Shown here: positions 1 to 19,170 of the stretch, one piece after another | Numbering within the stretch: position 1 is the stretch's first letter | Layout: each line of letters begins with the position of its first letter | Origin: Xiphias gladius | Taxonomy: Eukaryota; Chordata; Actinopteri; Istiophoriformes; Xiphiidae | Assembly (NCBI RefSeq): GCF_016859285.1 | Contig: NC_053403.1 | Location: forward strand, 928,948-992,947 | Direction of reading: 5' to 3' | Length of the DNA: 64,000 nt | The notes under the pieces: model-generated | Database searches by the model: none | Seen by the model: only the letters and a program-made list of their open reading frames with translations | Told to the model about the DNA's origin: nothing | Translations under genes and position numbers: made by a program

Positions 1-108
1 CTCTCCACACTTTAAGGTCTGTGTATGCACCTTTTGTTTTGAGGCTGGAGGGTCGGTCGGAGGAGAAACGCCTGCAGGAAGAGGCTGATCAGAAACGTGT
101 TGTTTCAG

Positions 109-6278
<6,170 letters not shown>

Positions 6279-6497
6279 AAAACCTTCAAGCAACTTCAGA
6301 ACAAAGAAACAAAAATCACCAGCAGCCGTTGTCGTAAATCCAAGATCTGAGATTCTCCTGCCGAGCACTGACACGGATCAACCTGCTGTCAGAGAATCGG
6401 ACCGCAACTCGACGTGGACACTGGGTGAAGTCTTTAGTGAAGGTAACAGTGAAGTGTCCCTGTGTTACTGATCCTTTATCTCTTGTTTCGTGTGAAA

Positions 6498-6503
6498 AAT
6501 AAA
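6498..6503 (+). terminator. Polyadenylation signal of taf1b
   Basis: AATAAA lies 220 bp after the taf1b stop codon, in the right orientation, followed by T-rich sequence. Confidence 0.65.
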
Positions 6504-8904
6504 ATCCCTTTTGAGTATTTTTATATTGAAGTCTCTCTTTTCTCTCCCTTTTTTAAAAGAACTTTATTGAAACAAGAGTAGTGAGTATAAATGTACCAGA
6601 CAGACAAATATGCTGAAGTACATTTATTGAATCAAAACCTTGTACAGGTCTGAGACCTCAGACTGTGGGTTTTCAGTCTTTTTTCTCAGTACATTCAACT
6701 ATAGATGAAATATACAGCTCGTCAGAGATAATCAGCTCAGAAAAGTTCGGCTTCCTGCTCGTCAGTTTTTATTTCTGACAAAGTTTCGAATGAAATAAAA
6801 CTTTTTCGGAGCCGCGTCCTCTGTCGTGTCTCCGCGGCAGATCAGTGTCGGCGCAGAGTTTCTTTGTTCCCGAGCCGAAGATCCTCAAATAAATGGCACT
6901 TTGTTGAAAGTCTGAATTTCCAGATGGTGGTTGTCACCTTCATTCGTCTCCACTGAATCTCAAGAACGAGCTGAAGTTGATGAGCTGATTGATTGATTGA
7001 TTAGATGAACAACGGAAAATTAATCGTCAATCATTTTAATCGTTGAAAGTAATTTTCCAGTAAAAATGTTCCACTTTCTCCGGTGTCTGTTTTTCGGTTT
7101 TCACAGTGAACGGAACATCTTTGGGTTTTTGACTGTTGTCGGAGGAAACGAGACTCTTCCTGACTTTTTATCAACTTACTGATCAGTTACCACCAAAGAC
7201 GTCGTGTTTTCACCCGGAGGTCTGCGCAAGGTCAGGACTAGGGATTCCTAGTTGATAGTCATGAGCAGAGTAGCAGTCCGTCCTGCAGAGGACATTTGAG
7301 GACATTACCATGGACTCTTATTTTCAGAATCTAACACAGTTTCACACAGTTTCACATTTAACGTCCTTTAAGTTTTCTTGATCCTGTTTTTCAGCTTTCT
7401 GGACATTCAACCAGCTGTAAGTAAGAATATGTATTGGACTATTTTCTGACATTTTTATCCAGATCACTGATCAATAGAGTCACTGTCAGATTAATTGATA
7501 ATGAAGGGCTGGCTCTGCGTGTTTTTATCGGTAGCGCTGAGAATCGAACTGCATCAGATGGTGATTGGGTCACTGTCATCATCACGTCGACTTGTTGGAT
7601 CAGATCATTCCCGACTTAAATCATCGTTTCTTTATGAAGGAAGGAAGCGTCAGTTTGGTTTGTGTTTTTTGTATTTGGCACAATTATCAATAAATCAGAA
7701 CGAATCCCGAGGCCGCGTGACGTCTTGTTCCATCACGGAGAAAATGATTTGGCTGGGAAACGCCTGCTGGACCTGAACAGACACAGGCTAAGTCAATGAA
7801 GACAAAGCATTGCATGAAACTGAAGGACAAGAATATTACACCGGTGGGATTTCAAGTCTTTTTTTATCAGGTGATTTTGTTGTTGTCTTCACTGTCCAAC
7901 ATTAAGACACTAAATAAATAAAGCTAAAGAAAAGTAAAATCGTAGAAACAAAGAAGTGACGAAATCTTCTCCAGGATCAGTTGATAGAGGAACTGATCCT
8001 TTGCTGCAGATTGAATCCGATTCTTAATTTGGATCATATTGACTCCTGGTAACTGTACCAGCGAGAACTGTGGTTTTTATTTGTGTTTTTATCATTTTTT
8101 TCCCCTCCCGCTTTTTTTGTCCTTTGTTTTTGAGCTGCCGTCGACGCCGAACGCGAGGTAACGTCAGAAAACTGCAGTGAGAGGAACTGAGCAGCAGGAG
8201 GAGCCACACGCCGAGGAAAGGCCGGTCCACAGAGGGAGGCCGGAGCTGAGCCCGGGTCTCACAGGTCTCGCAGGAAACGAACCGGGGAGGCCTCCTTGTT
8301 ATTTACTGCCTCGTGCACGGCCAGCCCACGTGCACTCATAAGACTGAAAGTCCCGGTGACAGCGGTGGAACTTTTCTCAGACCTGAACAAATATTATTGA
8401 TGATTATCGTTTCTCTTCCTACAACACAGCTCGAGTTTCTCATCATGATCCAGGAAAACTCGTCAGAAATTAATGACATTTCACCAAATAGTGAAGCAAA
8501 GTGAGTCTCAGCTTCTGGTCTGCATGTTTGGCCAATAAATACACTATTTCCTTTCTTTGTGCATCTAAAGGAATAATCACCAAAACACTTAATTAATTAA
8601 GAAAATATTACTCTAATAAAAACAGTCTGTCCTGCAGGTGTCTTTGGGACATCTGAGGACATTAACCTAGGACTTGTATTTCATTTTAATCTCAGAAATG
8701 TAATAAAAAAACAAGACCATTGATACGAGTCAGCAGATTAGCAGGTGATGACATTAAACATTAGTTGCAGCAAAAATAACAACAGTTCAAATCTGTGTTT
8801 CAGTCATGAAGCAGTTTTCACTTTACTACAACCTCAGCTGCTGATCTGCACGTTCAGACGGTTTTGGTCAGAATTTAAAATTCGTCTTTATTTCAACCGT
8901 ACAG

Positions 8905-8989
<85 letters not shown>

Positions 8990-9776
8990 GAAGAACACGA
9001 CAACAGAAGACAACATTTTACAGCAAATAATCTGGGCACCGTAATAAACTAAAGGGAAAAAAGACAGAAGAAGCAACACGACACGCAGTGGCAAATGTTA
9101 ATTTGTGCTAATGAAGTAATGACAAACGAGTTGCACAAACCGAGACGTTAAACACCAACAGTGACAGCACATCAGACACGTCTGATCTCCGTGTTTATTT
9201 CCACATCCAGCTGTTACAGAGCAACATGATCCTTCATCTGAATCGGGTGCCTGAGGCCACCTGCTGAATCTAGGTCCGGTACTCCCTCTCTTTTAGCTCT
9301 GGTTTTGGTCTCCACCAGCTCCTGAGGGAAACATCTGGCTCTTTATCTGCTAAATGCTCCGCCGTGTTCACCAGCTGGTCTCTGACTGGGTCCGTCTGCT
9401 GTTTGCTGCTGAGCAGGTGGTGGACGTTGGGTTCCTCAGAAAACAGCAGCTACTTTTACTGCTGATACTTTACTGTTACTTATGTAGGATTTTGAACGCA
9501 GCACTTTTACTACGAACATTACTATTTTTACATCGTTGTACTGGTACTTTTTCTTGATCCACCGCTGATGTCAGACGGAGATAAATAAAATGACACGATA
9601 TTTGTAGAATCTTTCCATTTTAAAGCTTAAAGCAGCGATAAAAAACTTTTATTATTATTATTATTATTTAAACCTCAGCTGCAGTCTCTATCTTTAAAGG
9701 TCAAATGTAATGCAGGTTTTCAGGAGTCACCTCAGGACACTGGAAGCAACCAGCCGTATGTGAATGCAGCGCCATG
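6504..9776. other. Intergenic DNA, no gene recognised
   Basis: No ORF here has family resemblance or an exon-like context. The stretch holds a fragment of dispersed repeat family A near 7433-7505, the (GT)n microsatellite at 8908-8987, and a diverged copy of repeat family B (poly 'agtacttttact' motifs) near 9440-9570. Confidence 0.6.
8908..8987. repeat. (GT)n microsatellite, about 40 units
   Basis: Uninterrupted alternating GT run of about 80 bp, with Z-DNA-forming potential and likely polymorphic. Confidence 0.97.
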
Positions 9777-11632
9777 CTCTCCAGCTCCTGTCTCCAGCTC
9801 CTGTCTCCAGCTCCTGTCTCCAGCTCCTGTCTCCAGCTCCTGTCTCCAGCTCCTGTCTCCAGCTCCTGTCTCCAGCTCCTGTCTCCAGCTCCTGTCTCCA
9901 GCTCCTGTCTCCAGCTCCTGTCTCCAGCTCCTGTCTCCAGCTCCTGTCTCCAGCTCCTGTCTCCAGCTCCTGTCTCCAGCTCCTGTCTCCAGCTCCTGTC
10001 TCCAGCTCCTGTCTCCAGCTCCTGTCTCCAGCTCCTGTCTCCAGCTCCTGTCTCCAGCTCCTGTCTCCAGCTCCTGTCTCCAGCTCCTGTCTCCAGCTCC
10101 TGTCTCCAGCTCCTGTCTCCAGCTCCTGTCTCCAGCTCCTGTCTCCAGCTCCTGTCTCCAGCTCCTGTCTCCAGCTCCTGTCTCCAGCTCCTGTCTCCAG
10201 CTCCTGTCTCCAGCTCCTGTCTCCAGCTCCTGTCTCCAGCTCCTGTCTCCAGCTCCTGTCTCCAGCTCCTGTCTCCAGCTCCTGTCTCCAGCTCCTGTCT
10301 CCAGCTCCTGTCTCCAGCTCCTGTCTCCAGCTCCTGTCTCCAGCTCCTGTCTCCAGCTCCTGTCTCCAGCTCCTGTCTCCAGCTCCTGTCTCCAGCTCCT
10401 GTCTCCAGCTCCTGTCTCCAGCTCCTGTCTCCAGCTCCTGTCTCCAGCTCCTGTCTCCAGCTCCTGTCTCCAGCTCCTGTCTCCAGCTCCTGTCTCCAGC
10501 TCCTGTCTCCAGCTCCTGTCTCCAGCTCCTGTCTCCAGCTCCTGTCTCCAGCTCCTGTCTCCAGCTCCTGTCTCCAGCTCCTGTCTCCAGCTCCTGTCTC
10601 CAGCTCCTGTCTCCAGCTCCTGTCTCCAGCTCCTGTCTCCAGCTCCTGTCTCCAGCTCCTGTCTCCAGCTCCTGTCTCCAGCTCCTGTCTCCAGCTCCTG
10701 TCTCCAGCTCCTGTCTCCAGCTCCTGTCTCCAGCTCCTGTCTCCAGCTCCTGTCTCCAGCTCCTGTCTCCAGCTCCTGTCTCCAGCTCCTGTCTCCAGCT
10801 CCTGTCTCCAGCTCCTGTCTCCAGCTCCTGTCTCCAGCTCCTGTCTCCAGCTCCTGTCTCCAGCTCCTGTCTCCAGCTCCTGTCTCCAGCTCCTGTCTCC
10901 AGCTCCTGTCTCCAGCTCCTGTCTCCAGCTCCTGTCTCCAGCTCCTGTCTCCAGCTCCTGTCTCCAGCTCCTGTCTCCAGCTCCTGTCTCCAGCTCCTGT
11001 CTCCAGCTCCTGTCTCCAGCTCCTGTCTCCAGCTCCTGTCTCCAGCTCCTGTCTCCAGCTCCTGTCTCCAGCTCCTGTCTCCAGCTCCTGTCTCCAGCTC
11101 CTGTCTCCAGCTCCTGTCTCCAGCTCCTGTCTCCAGCTCCTGTCTCCAGCTCCTGTCTCCAGCTCCTGTCTCCAGCTCCTGTCTCCAGCTCCTGTCTCCA
11201 GCTCCTGTCTCCAGCTCCTGTCTCCAGCTCCTGTCTCCAGCTCCTGTCTCCAGCTCCTGTCTCCGGCTCCCGTCTCCAGCTCCTGTCTCCAGCTCCTGTC
11301 TCCAGCTCCTGTCTCCAGCTCCTGTCTCCGGCTCCCGTCTCCAGCTCCTGTCTCCAGCTCCTGTCTCCAGCTCCTGTCTCCAGCTCCTGTCTCCGGCTCC
11401 CGTCTCCAGCTCCTGTCTCCAGCTCCTGTCTCAAGCTCCGGTCTCCGGCTCCCGTCTCCAGCTCCGGTCTCCGGCCCCCGTCTCCAGCCCCCATCTCCGG
11501 CTCCCGTATCCGACCCGTCTCCAGCTCCCGTCTCCAGCCCCCATCTCCGGCTCCCGTCTCCAGCTCCTGTCTCCAGCTCCTGTCTCCAGCTCCGGTCTCC
11601 GGCCCGTCTCCGGCCCCCGTCTCCAGCCCCTG
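9777..11632. repeat. Giant 13-bp minisatellite (unit agctcctgtctcc), about 140 copies
   Basis: About 1.48 kb (9778-11260) is a perfect head-to-tail array of the 13-mer AGCTCCTGTCTCC, roughly 114 copies. It is followed by about 370 bp of variant units (CTCCGGCTCCCGT, CAAGCTCCGGT, CCCCCATCTCC). Because 13 is not divisible by 3 and the unit has no stop in the relevant frames, all three plus frames and one minus frame stay open for about 2 kb. The resulting repetitive 'proteins' (SSCLQLLSPAPV or AGDRSWRQELETG) are artefacts. Variation is confined to the right end. Confidence 0.97.
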
Positions 11633-14600
11633 CTCACTTCTCCCGGGCCACTTGCTCTCCTTCAGCTCCATCACCTCCATCCGTCCACCAGATGTCCCTG
11701 GACTTTTTTCCTGTCTACAAGTCCACTTGCTCACCCGTTCCACGTTTTCAAACACCTGAGTTTCCCCGCCCACTCACACACCTGATCCCAGTCCCCTCAT
11801 CGCCCCAGGCCAGTATTTAACCAGTTCTTTGTCTGGTCGTCTGCTTCTGCTCCCCAGTGTTTTCCTTCCTGAGTTGAGTTACCTGTTGCCTGATTGTTCA
11901 CCTGCCTGCCTAAAGGTTTCTTCATCTCATCGCGACCCTGACAGTCATTACTGATGGATTCATCCGTAAACAGCGTTTTACAGCAGCTGATTGAATTTTC
12001 AACTATTTTTTTTTAAATGAAACTTCAACTAATGATTATTTTCATGATGGATTCAGCCTCTGATTGTTTTCCTAATTTACTGATCATTTTCGTTTCAGAA
12101 AATAGTGAGAAAAGCCCCTCACATTTACCCAAGATTTCAAAGTGTCAACTTCACCATGTTTGTTTTGTCCAAACCTCAAAATTATAAAAATTTAAATAAT
12201 AAAAAAGCGAAGCAGTAAATCGTTCCATCTTAGAAGCTGGAGCCATGAAATGTTTGTGTTGTTCCATAAAAAATAACTCAAAATATTACGAGCTGCCCGT
12301 TTTCTGTTTCTACTTGTATTTACTGTCCAGTGGAGTCATTGATAATAGAGCATCACACTTAATGAGCTCTTCATATATTTTCTATGCAGAAATCTTAATC
12401 TGTAAAGTAGCTGCAGTAACTGTCAAAGCTGGAGCAGTAAAAAGTAAAAATTTCACCTGAAATGTGGCGGAGTACGAGTATAAAGGTTGCTTGAAGAGAA
12501 AACAACTGAAGTAAAGTACGAGTACCTCAAAGTTGTACTTAAGCGCAGTAGTTGAGTAAATGTACTTTCATTGCACCGCTGATGAAGATGTGCAGGGTCA
12601 CAAGTTAAATATTTGGTCAAATCCGCGACCGAACGTTGAACAACACAAAGACAAAACGAAAGAGAAAGAAGAAGAAGCAACAGCCAGGAACTGATGTGAG
12701 CCATGGAGGTGTCTCCTTACAGGACCTCTGTCCAGGTCAGGGACCGTCCTGCCGCCACCGTCCCAAACACCGCGTACCAGCAGCCGTTCGTGTGCAGCTC
12801 ATTAACTCACCAAACGCGGCGAACGCCCCGCAGTCACCTCGGTGCCCCGCCCTTTCTGGAACACCCACGCCCACCTCGCTCAGTGATTGGCCGGCTGCGT
12901 CCAGGTGAGAAAGTGGGCGGGGTTTGAACCTCTCTCCCCGCTCTGTTTTCAACCATTTGTCCCTAGATTTGTTTTGATTCTCTTTTTCTTTATAAAAATA
13001 ATGTGTGACTGGTGTTTTTTTCTTTTAGTTTTACCTATTTTTAAAGAATAAATCAAAGAAACAAACAGGGTAACAATTTATTTTAATTTAATCCTGTAAA
13101 CCAGTGGATTTACATCATGCAGTAAAAAGCTTGTTGTGACACCACCTGTAAAGCTTCTGATGATGATTAAAAGCGCTAATGTAACGCTTAGTTATCAAAT
13201 TATTACTTTCATATTTATTTTCACAAACGTTCCTGAAGGTAAAATAAAGTGAGACTATTAATCCACGTGAGGAAAAGTTGTTTTTGTGTGTCGCTTGTGT
13301 TTAATTCGTTCCATAACAGTCGAGTCCAATTTTATCAAACTGATTATTAGGAAAAAATAAAAAAGAATAGTTTCACTTTGCACATTTCTCTATCTTTGCT
13401 GGGACTTTCCTGCTGATTGCGGTTTTTGTTTTTTGTCCCTCTCAGAACAGAAAGACGCTGCAGGAGACGACACAAGGACTCACAACCTGTGAGAAAGTTT
13501 GAATCGCACTGAAAATAATCTTCGTCTTTTTGGAAAATGTCAGAACAACAGTCAGAAGGCTGATGCCGGCTGGTCGGCAAAAAAAAGCCCCGGCATCCTG
13601 AGGTTGTTTCCTAATTTAGAAACCGGTTCTGCTGCTGTCAGCCGGCTGATAAAAGTCTGGAAAACGTCCAGATTACACGCCGAGTTCCTGAAAAGCAAAC
13701 ATCTGCCATGGCGTCAGTCTCTCTCCAGGAAAATGCACCAAACTGTCCGCGTTGATCCTTTTTGTTCTGAAATCCGAGAAACTGAACGGATCAACCCGAG
13801 ACTCTCTCTGAATTCTTCTCTGAATTCACCGCTGTTTTTGTCCCGAGTGGGAAAAAATGTCTCAACACCCTGAGCCCGAGTAAAACACTGCTTTATTTTT
13901 CAAAATAAATCATCGAAGATGAGAATGTAAAAACGCTTTGGTGTCCCTGATGGGATTAACATTCCTTCAGAGCAGCAGCTTTGTCGAGGAAAAAAAACCA
14001 GCGGTAGAATCACAAGTATTTCTTATATATAAAAGTATCAGCATCCAAATATACTTCAAGTTCTAGGAGTACAGGTAGACGTTACACAGAATGGATCATT
14101 TCAGAATAATACACATACCATTGTATTCTAATTATTGATGCATGAACGTGTCCATGACTTTAATGTTGCAGCTGCTAAAAGTGGAGCTCATTCGAATGAC
14201 TGGTGGTATTTTCCATTGATTGATGATATTTAGTTTTAGGGATCTGAGGCCGATAAATAACCACAGTTATCAGATAAATGTAGGGAAGTAAGAAGCACAA
14301 TATTTCCCTCTGAGATGTGTAGAAAGTAGAAAGTAGCAGGAAATGGAAATGCCCGAGTACCTCAGAATTGTACTCGAGTAAATGTACTTTTACCGCTGCG
14401 ATAACACATTTTAAAATCTCCCAATTAATAAATGTTAATTGTTCCCTCCTCTGCCAGAGGTGTTTTAACCTAAAATGTCACGTAAAATGTGAAAATAATA
14501 ATGAGCTTCACGGGTAAAACGATCGTGTTTCGATGAGGCTTTTATAGTTTGTTCCCATGATCGAATTTTCTGTTTCTTTAGTTCCTGTTTTAACGTCAGA

Positions 14601-15500
14601 CAGTGAACGATTTAATGAGACTGAAAGAGTCTGATATTTTTGAATTTTTATAAATATATTAACATCAATCAATAAACCAAAACAGAAACCATTGATTAAG
14701 TAAATCTGGATGTTTAAATAAGTGTTAAAAATCATTTCATTCATTTCTTGAATAAGAAATTAGTTTTGTCGTCTCATTTTTCCCTCATTCTGTCTTCGGG
14801 CTAAAGTTACTCTTTGCAGCGTTGGTGGAAAATGTTTGATAAATTATTTTTGTCAGATTTTTGCATTAAATCCATTTTTTTTCAACCCTGCCTCTTTTTC
14901 TCAAAACTCTTCAATTACTATCAGTATCCATATAAATATGCTTTCATATATGTACATTTCTATTTGTTTTAATTTGTATTTTCTTGTTTGTGTATTGACT
15001 GATAAAATGAGAAACAATCAAATATAAATATCCTCGTTCTTTTCTCTAATTGATTGATTTGTACAGGCGAATGACTAAAGGAAGCTGAGGAAGACCACGA
15101 CATGCGGCTGAAACCTACAGAAGTAAGTGCACCTTGAGCGAAGCCTTCCTCTTTGTCTGACGCGGTCAGATTAAATGTAGAAGAAATTTAACAACAGATT
15201 CAATCGGTGAAGAACTGTGTAAAAATACAGTGGATATTAATGTGATGTAACATGAAAGATAGTTTCATGTTTTCAGTCCAGAATAAATTATACGAAGCCT
15301 CCAGAGTCTTAGTTTTGTGCTCACAAGATCATAATCAGTGTGCACGTTATGATCTTTTGCATTTTCAGGTCTCAGCTCTGTAAAATTCACGTTCTTAAAT
15401 TAATGTTAATGTTCAGGGCGAATTTAATGTTTTTAAATGTTTGCGTGTCCTGAATATGATCGGGTAAATTATTATTTATCTCTCTTTAAAATAAAAAAAC
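11633..15500. other. Intergenic DNA with diverged dispersed repeats
   Basis: Contains a family A repeat (about 12030-12245), family B copies ending in 'agtaaatgtactttcattgcaccgctga' type motifs (about 12470-12585 and 14300-14400), and a small GC-rich patch with an inverted CCAAT box (about 12690-12930). A small region at 15068-15120 has good-looking splice sites on both sides (gtacag before, gtaagt after) but only a few codons open. No gene is recognised. Confidence 0.5.
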
Positions 15501-18250
15501 ATCCTGTCACCGAAACCAAATTACAGTTCGGTCAAAGAGAAAATCTCACCGTAAGAAAAACCTGAAAACGGACAGAAGCGGGTTTCTGTTATTTCTTCCG
15601 CCCAAAAGGAAAAAACCAGTTTATCGAGTCACCGGAGAGAGTCTCAACTTAAAGTCCACTTACTAGCCGGAGTTCTGGAGCTTTCAGCCGCCTCCCACAG
15701 ACGGAGGGTTTTGGTGACATCCTCGGCTGAGAGGCAGCCGCTTTCAGTCTCCAAAAACGTCTGACGATACCTCGGCAGCTTTGACTCCTGAGACGCAGAT
15801 ACTTTAGGCAGCGGTGGAGGTCCCCTCTTTACTCCAGGAACAGTGGCGGCAGCTCAGTGTAGAAATACTCTAAACTCAAAATAAACCCACTCTTTGTGCA
15901 GAATGGGCCCCGCAGAAACCCCAGCTCCAGAAAGTTTTCTCTTACCGCACGTGCACGGAGATAATACTTTGTGTGCGCAGGTTATCGTCTTATGAAACAA
16001 CACTGATATTTTTCGGGACTTGGGGAGCTGAAGTGTCAGTTTTCCTGCGGGAGGAGTTGGAACTGAATCGCTGTCATTAGTGACCTCAGGTAAATCCCAG
16101 CGGAGCTGAGCAGGTTTAATAACCGAACACACCCGCGAGCGCGCAGAGCCGTTAATCTGTGTTAATGCATCGCTTTTCAGAATCTGATCATGTGTTCAGT
16201 TTTGTTCTGTCGCTTAATATTACTCTCTAGAATGTAGTTGAGTAAAAGTGGAAAGGAGCAGAAAATGGAAAAACACTCAGGTAAAGTACTTGGATGAAAG
16301 CACGGAGTTATTTTCCTTCACTGCCTGACGTCTTTAGAAATCTTTTGCTTGTTGAATCCGCACAGGAGCCAAAATGAGGATTCGTGGACTTTAGGTTTCA
16401 GGTTTTGTACAGATCGAACAAATGACATGAAAGTCGTCGGTTTCTGATCTTCAGAGCAGCTGGTTGGTGGATTTAGTTTCCTTGGGCCTGAGGCGGGCCA
16501 CCTGTGTCCCTCTGTTTCCAGCCTTTATGCTAAGCTAAGCTTCTTTTCTTTTAGTTCAAAATCATTTATCAGTGCAGCATCAGATAAAGTCAAAAATGCC
16601 TCGGACTTTCTCTGCGCTGCCGCCTTGGAAGCATCCCAGGACACGGGAATCCGTCTGCTCAGCTCCCGAGAGGCAGCGAGTACCGAGCCTCCTTGGTCCG
16701 TAGGGGGACGCTTCCTCCAGAAACCTGCGGCCGGTCGAACGGGGAGCAAAAGTTCCCTCTCTGCGCAGGAAACCCGGTCAGAGCTGCGGGACTGGGGAGC
16801 GTGTGAGAGAAGATGGGCTGACTGACGCCTGTAAACAACCAGGCACGTGCTGCCGGGAGCCGAGCCCGCCTCCTCGGGCTCAGGCTCCCTCTGGTCACAT
16901 GTCGGCTGCAGGTGGAGGTGACGGGGTTCGCCCGCTCCGCGGCCCCTTCTCCCCCTCGGCTCAGCTCAGCGATTGGCACGTCGCGCCTCGCTGTGATCGA
17001 CGCTGTAATTCCATATGAGTCTGGCACCGGCGGAACGCTGGCTGGTTCCTGCCGGTTCTTAAATGCGGGTTCGGGGGAAGGAAAACGAGACAGTGGGAGC
17101 GAGGGGATTTGAGGCCAAGCAGAAAGAAAAGACTCTCTTCAACATACTGAAAGATTTTATGACGTTTTGGCTCCTCAGTTGATCCAACTCAGAGTTTCTA
17201 CGTCTGTTGAGTGAGTGAAAGTTAAATGAAGTCAGATCCGTCTGCTGTGCAGAGACGCTCCGTCCCGGTTTGTGCTGCTTTAGTTTCGGTCAGAGAACGA
17301 GAGAAAAACAAAGTGACGCACAAAAATTATTTTAACCGTAGCGCAGTGCATGCTGGGAAGCGTACGAGGGTCAGGTAACGATGTTTCTAAATAACTGAAA
17401 TGAAGTCAATGATCCATCAGACAGAAAGTGACGATTAAAACTGAAAAAAATGGATCCAATGACGATCCGTAGAATCCGTTGAATCCGTTGAATCCGTTGA
17501 ATCCGTAGAAAAGGCCCCTCTTCTATTTTCCGGTGACACATTCGTTGTCGACAGGACACGAGGGCAGAGCGCGTTGCTTGATGTTTGACTGCTTGTCCGG
17601 AGTCAGCGAAAAAAGAAACCTCCCATCATCCCTTTGAACCGGAGTCGGCGGCACAGATGGGTTCGATGTGAGCGAGGAGTGTTCTCGCAGCCGCCGACTC
17701 ACGTTTCTCTGACTGAGTTCGCGTGTTCAGAAAAGCAGCGTCACTGTGGAACGAACCGGGGATCACTTCTCACTGACCCGGTAGCAAAAGCGTCCAGTCA
17801 CTCAAACCCAGCCACCACCAAACCTCTGTGGATTTACGGCCCGTTTTACACACGAACACGCTCCTTCATTTACGTTCTAAATCTAATGCTGCATCTAAAA
17901 AAGTAAAATAACACCGACACCGAGACCCGTTTTCACTCCTAGACGGCGTCTATGAAAGACCCGCTCCAGGTGAGCAAAGGGGGGCAGGTGAGGCTGATTC
18001 CAGAACAGTTGGTAACTGACCGGGACGATGTGCTGGTTCACTGACTCTCCGACCCTCAGGCCCCCGGGGGAACTGTCGTCCTCATGGAGGTCTGATGTGG
18101 ATCGGAGCTTGGGGCCAAATGCAGGAGACAGGACTGACTGGTTCTCTACCTGTAGCTGGTCCCCGCACGTATGTTGCTGCATCAGTGGAATCACTTTACT
18201 TTTATTCTGTGCACTTGGAGGAACAGAATAAAAACTCCAGCCTGTTGCAG
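15500..18250. other. GC/CpG-richer intergenic segment, no gene recognised
   Basis: Several CpG-dense stretches (about 16600-17100 and 17560-17800) stand out from AT-rich flanks and could be enhancer or promoter DNA. Short ORFs here lack any recognisable domain. A minus-oriented copy of repeat family C (tgctaagctaagc motif) sits near 16480-16550, a family B copy near 16215-16300, and a four-copy 10-bp repeat at 17470-17508. Confidence 0.4.
17470..17508. repeat. Short tandem repeat, unit gaatccgttg, about 4 copies
   Basis: Four successive 10-bp units (GAATCCGTTG and GAATCCGTAG at the edge). Confidence 0.85.
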
Positions 18251-18899
18251 CATTTCTGACTCATCGCTCCTCTTTTTGTTCTAGTGGGATTTTGGTTTCT
18301 GCTATAAATAAATAACTGATGCTAAATAAAAATAAAGCTGCCTGTCGTCAGCGTAATGTGGTAGAAAGCGGATCCTGGATCAGCCGTGTTGACGCGTTAG
18401 TGTGACGGTATTTTGGATGCCAGACTAACTGATGTGCTGAGCTGCCTGTGGGTTGAGTTTTGAGAAAGTGAACTCAGAGAAATGTGGGTAAGAGAGTGTA
18501 AAAAATAAATTAAAATAAATTGTAATGGTAGTTAATGGGGCTGGAGCTACCAAGGAATTTAATTATTGATTAATCTGACAATTATTTTCTGGCTTAATGG
18601 ATTTTTGGTCTATAAAGTGTCAGAAAATAGTGAAAAATGTTTAAAATTAAAATTAAAGGTCGTCTAGTCTGATAGCTTTGTTCGACTACCAGTCAAAAAG
18701 TCAAAGATATTCAGGTTAAAACTGTCTATGACCCCCCCCCTCAAAAAAAGCAGCAAATCCTCAAATATAAGAAGCAAATCTTTGAACTTTTGTCTTGAAA
18801 AACGACCAAAAGTTTTAATCCTTATTATCTGAGAGTTGAAGGATCAGAGACCGAGCAGGAAAATCTGTGCTCAGTTCGTTTTAATCACTGAGGAAGATG

Positions 18900-19170
18900 T
18901 GAAAAGTCTGAGGGAAGTGGAGAAAAAGAAAAAGTCCAAGCAGGAGGGAAAAAAAGGAGGCAAGAAGGAAAGAGGAAGACGGGAAGAAGAGAAGAAATCA
19001 GGGATGGGGTGAGGGAAAGGAAAAAATGGAGAGAAGGGAGACGGCAAAGAGGAAAGATAAAAGAAGGGAGGATTAAAGGCGATAATAAAAGAGGGTGGGA
19101 GGAAGGAACGGAGAGATGAAGGAAAGAGGACAAGGAGAAAGAAGAAAGAAAAATGTGGGAGAAGAAGAAC
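18900..19170. repeat. Purine-rich (GA) low-complexity tract
   Basis: About 270 bp of almost pure A/G on the plus strand (gaagg, aaagg, gggag blocks). The complementary polypyrimidine strand yields a spurious F/S/L-rich minus ORF. It could adopt a triplex form. Confidence 0.85.

Noticed and set aside
9777-11632. CRISPR-like array
   Set aside because: Continuous 13-mers with no unique spacers, in a vertebrate genome.
9701-11820. Three plus and one minus ORF of 660-690 residues
   Set aside because: They are products of the 13-bp minisatellite, with the same peptide in each frame and no flanking gene structure.
12703-12927. 74-residue plus ORF starting MEVSPYRTSVQV with a CCAAT-rich neighbourhood
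   Set aside because: No family recognised and no splice partner found; kept only as a GC-rich patch.
15068-15120. Exon-like stretch with acceptor and gtaagt donor
   Set aside because: Only a few open codons and no partner exon; could be non-coding but cannot be supported.
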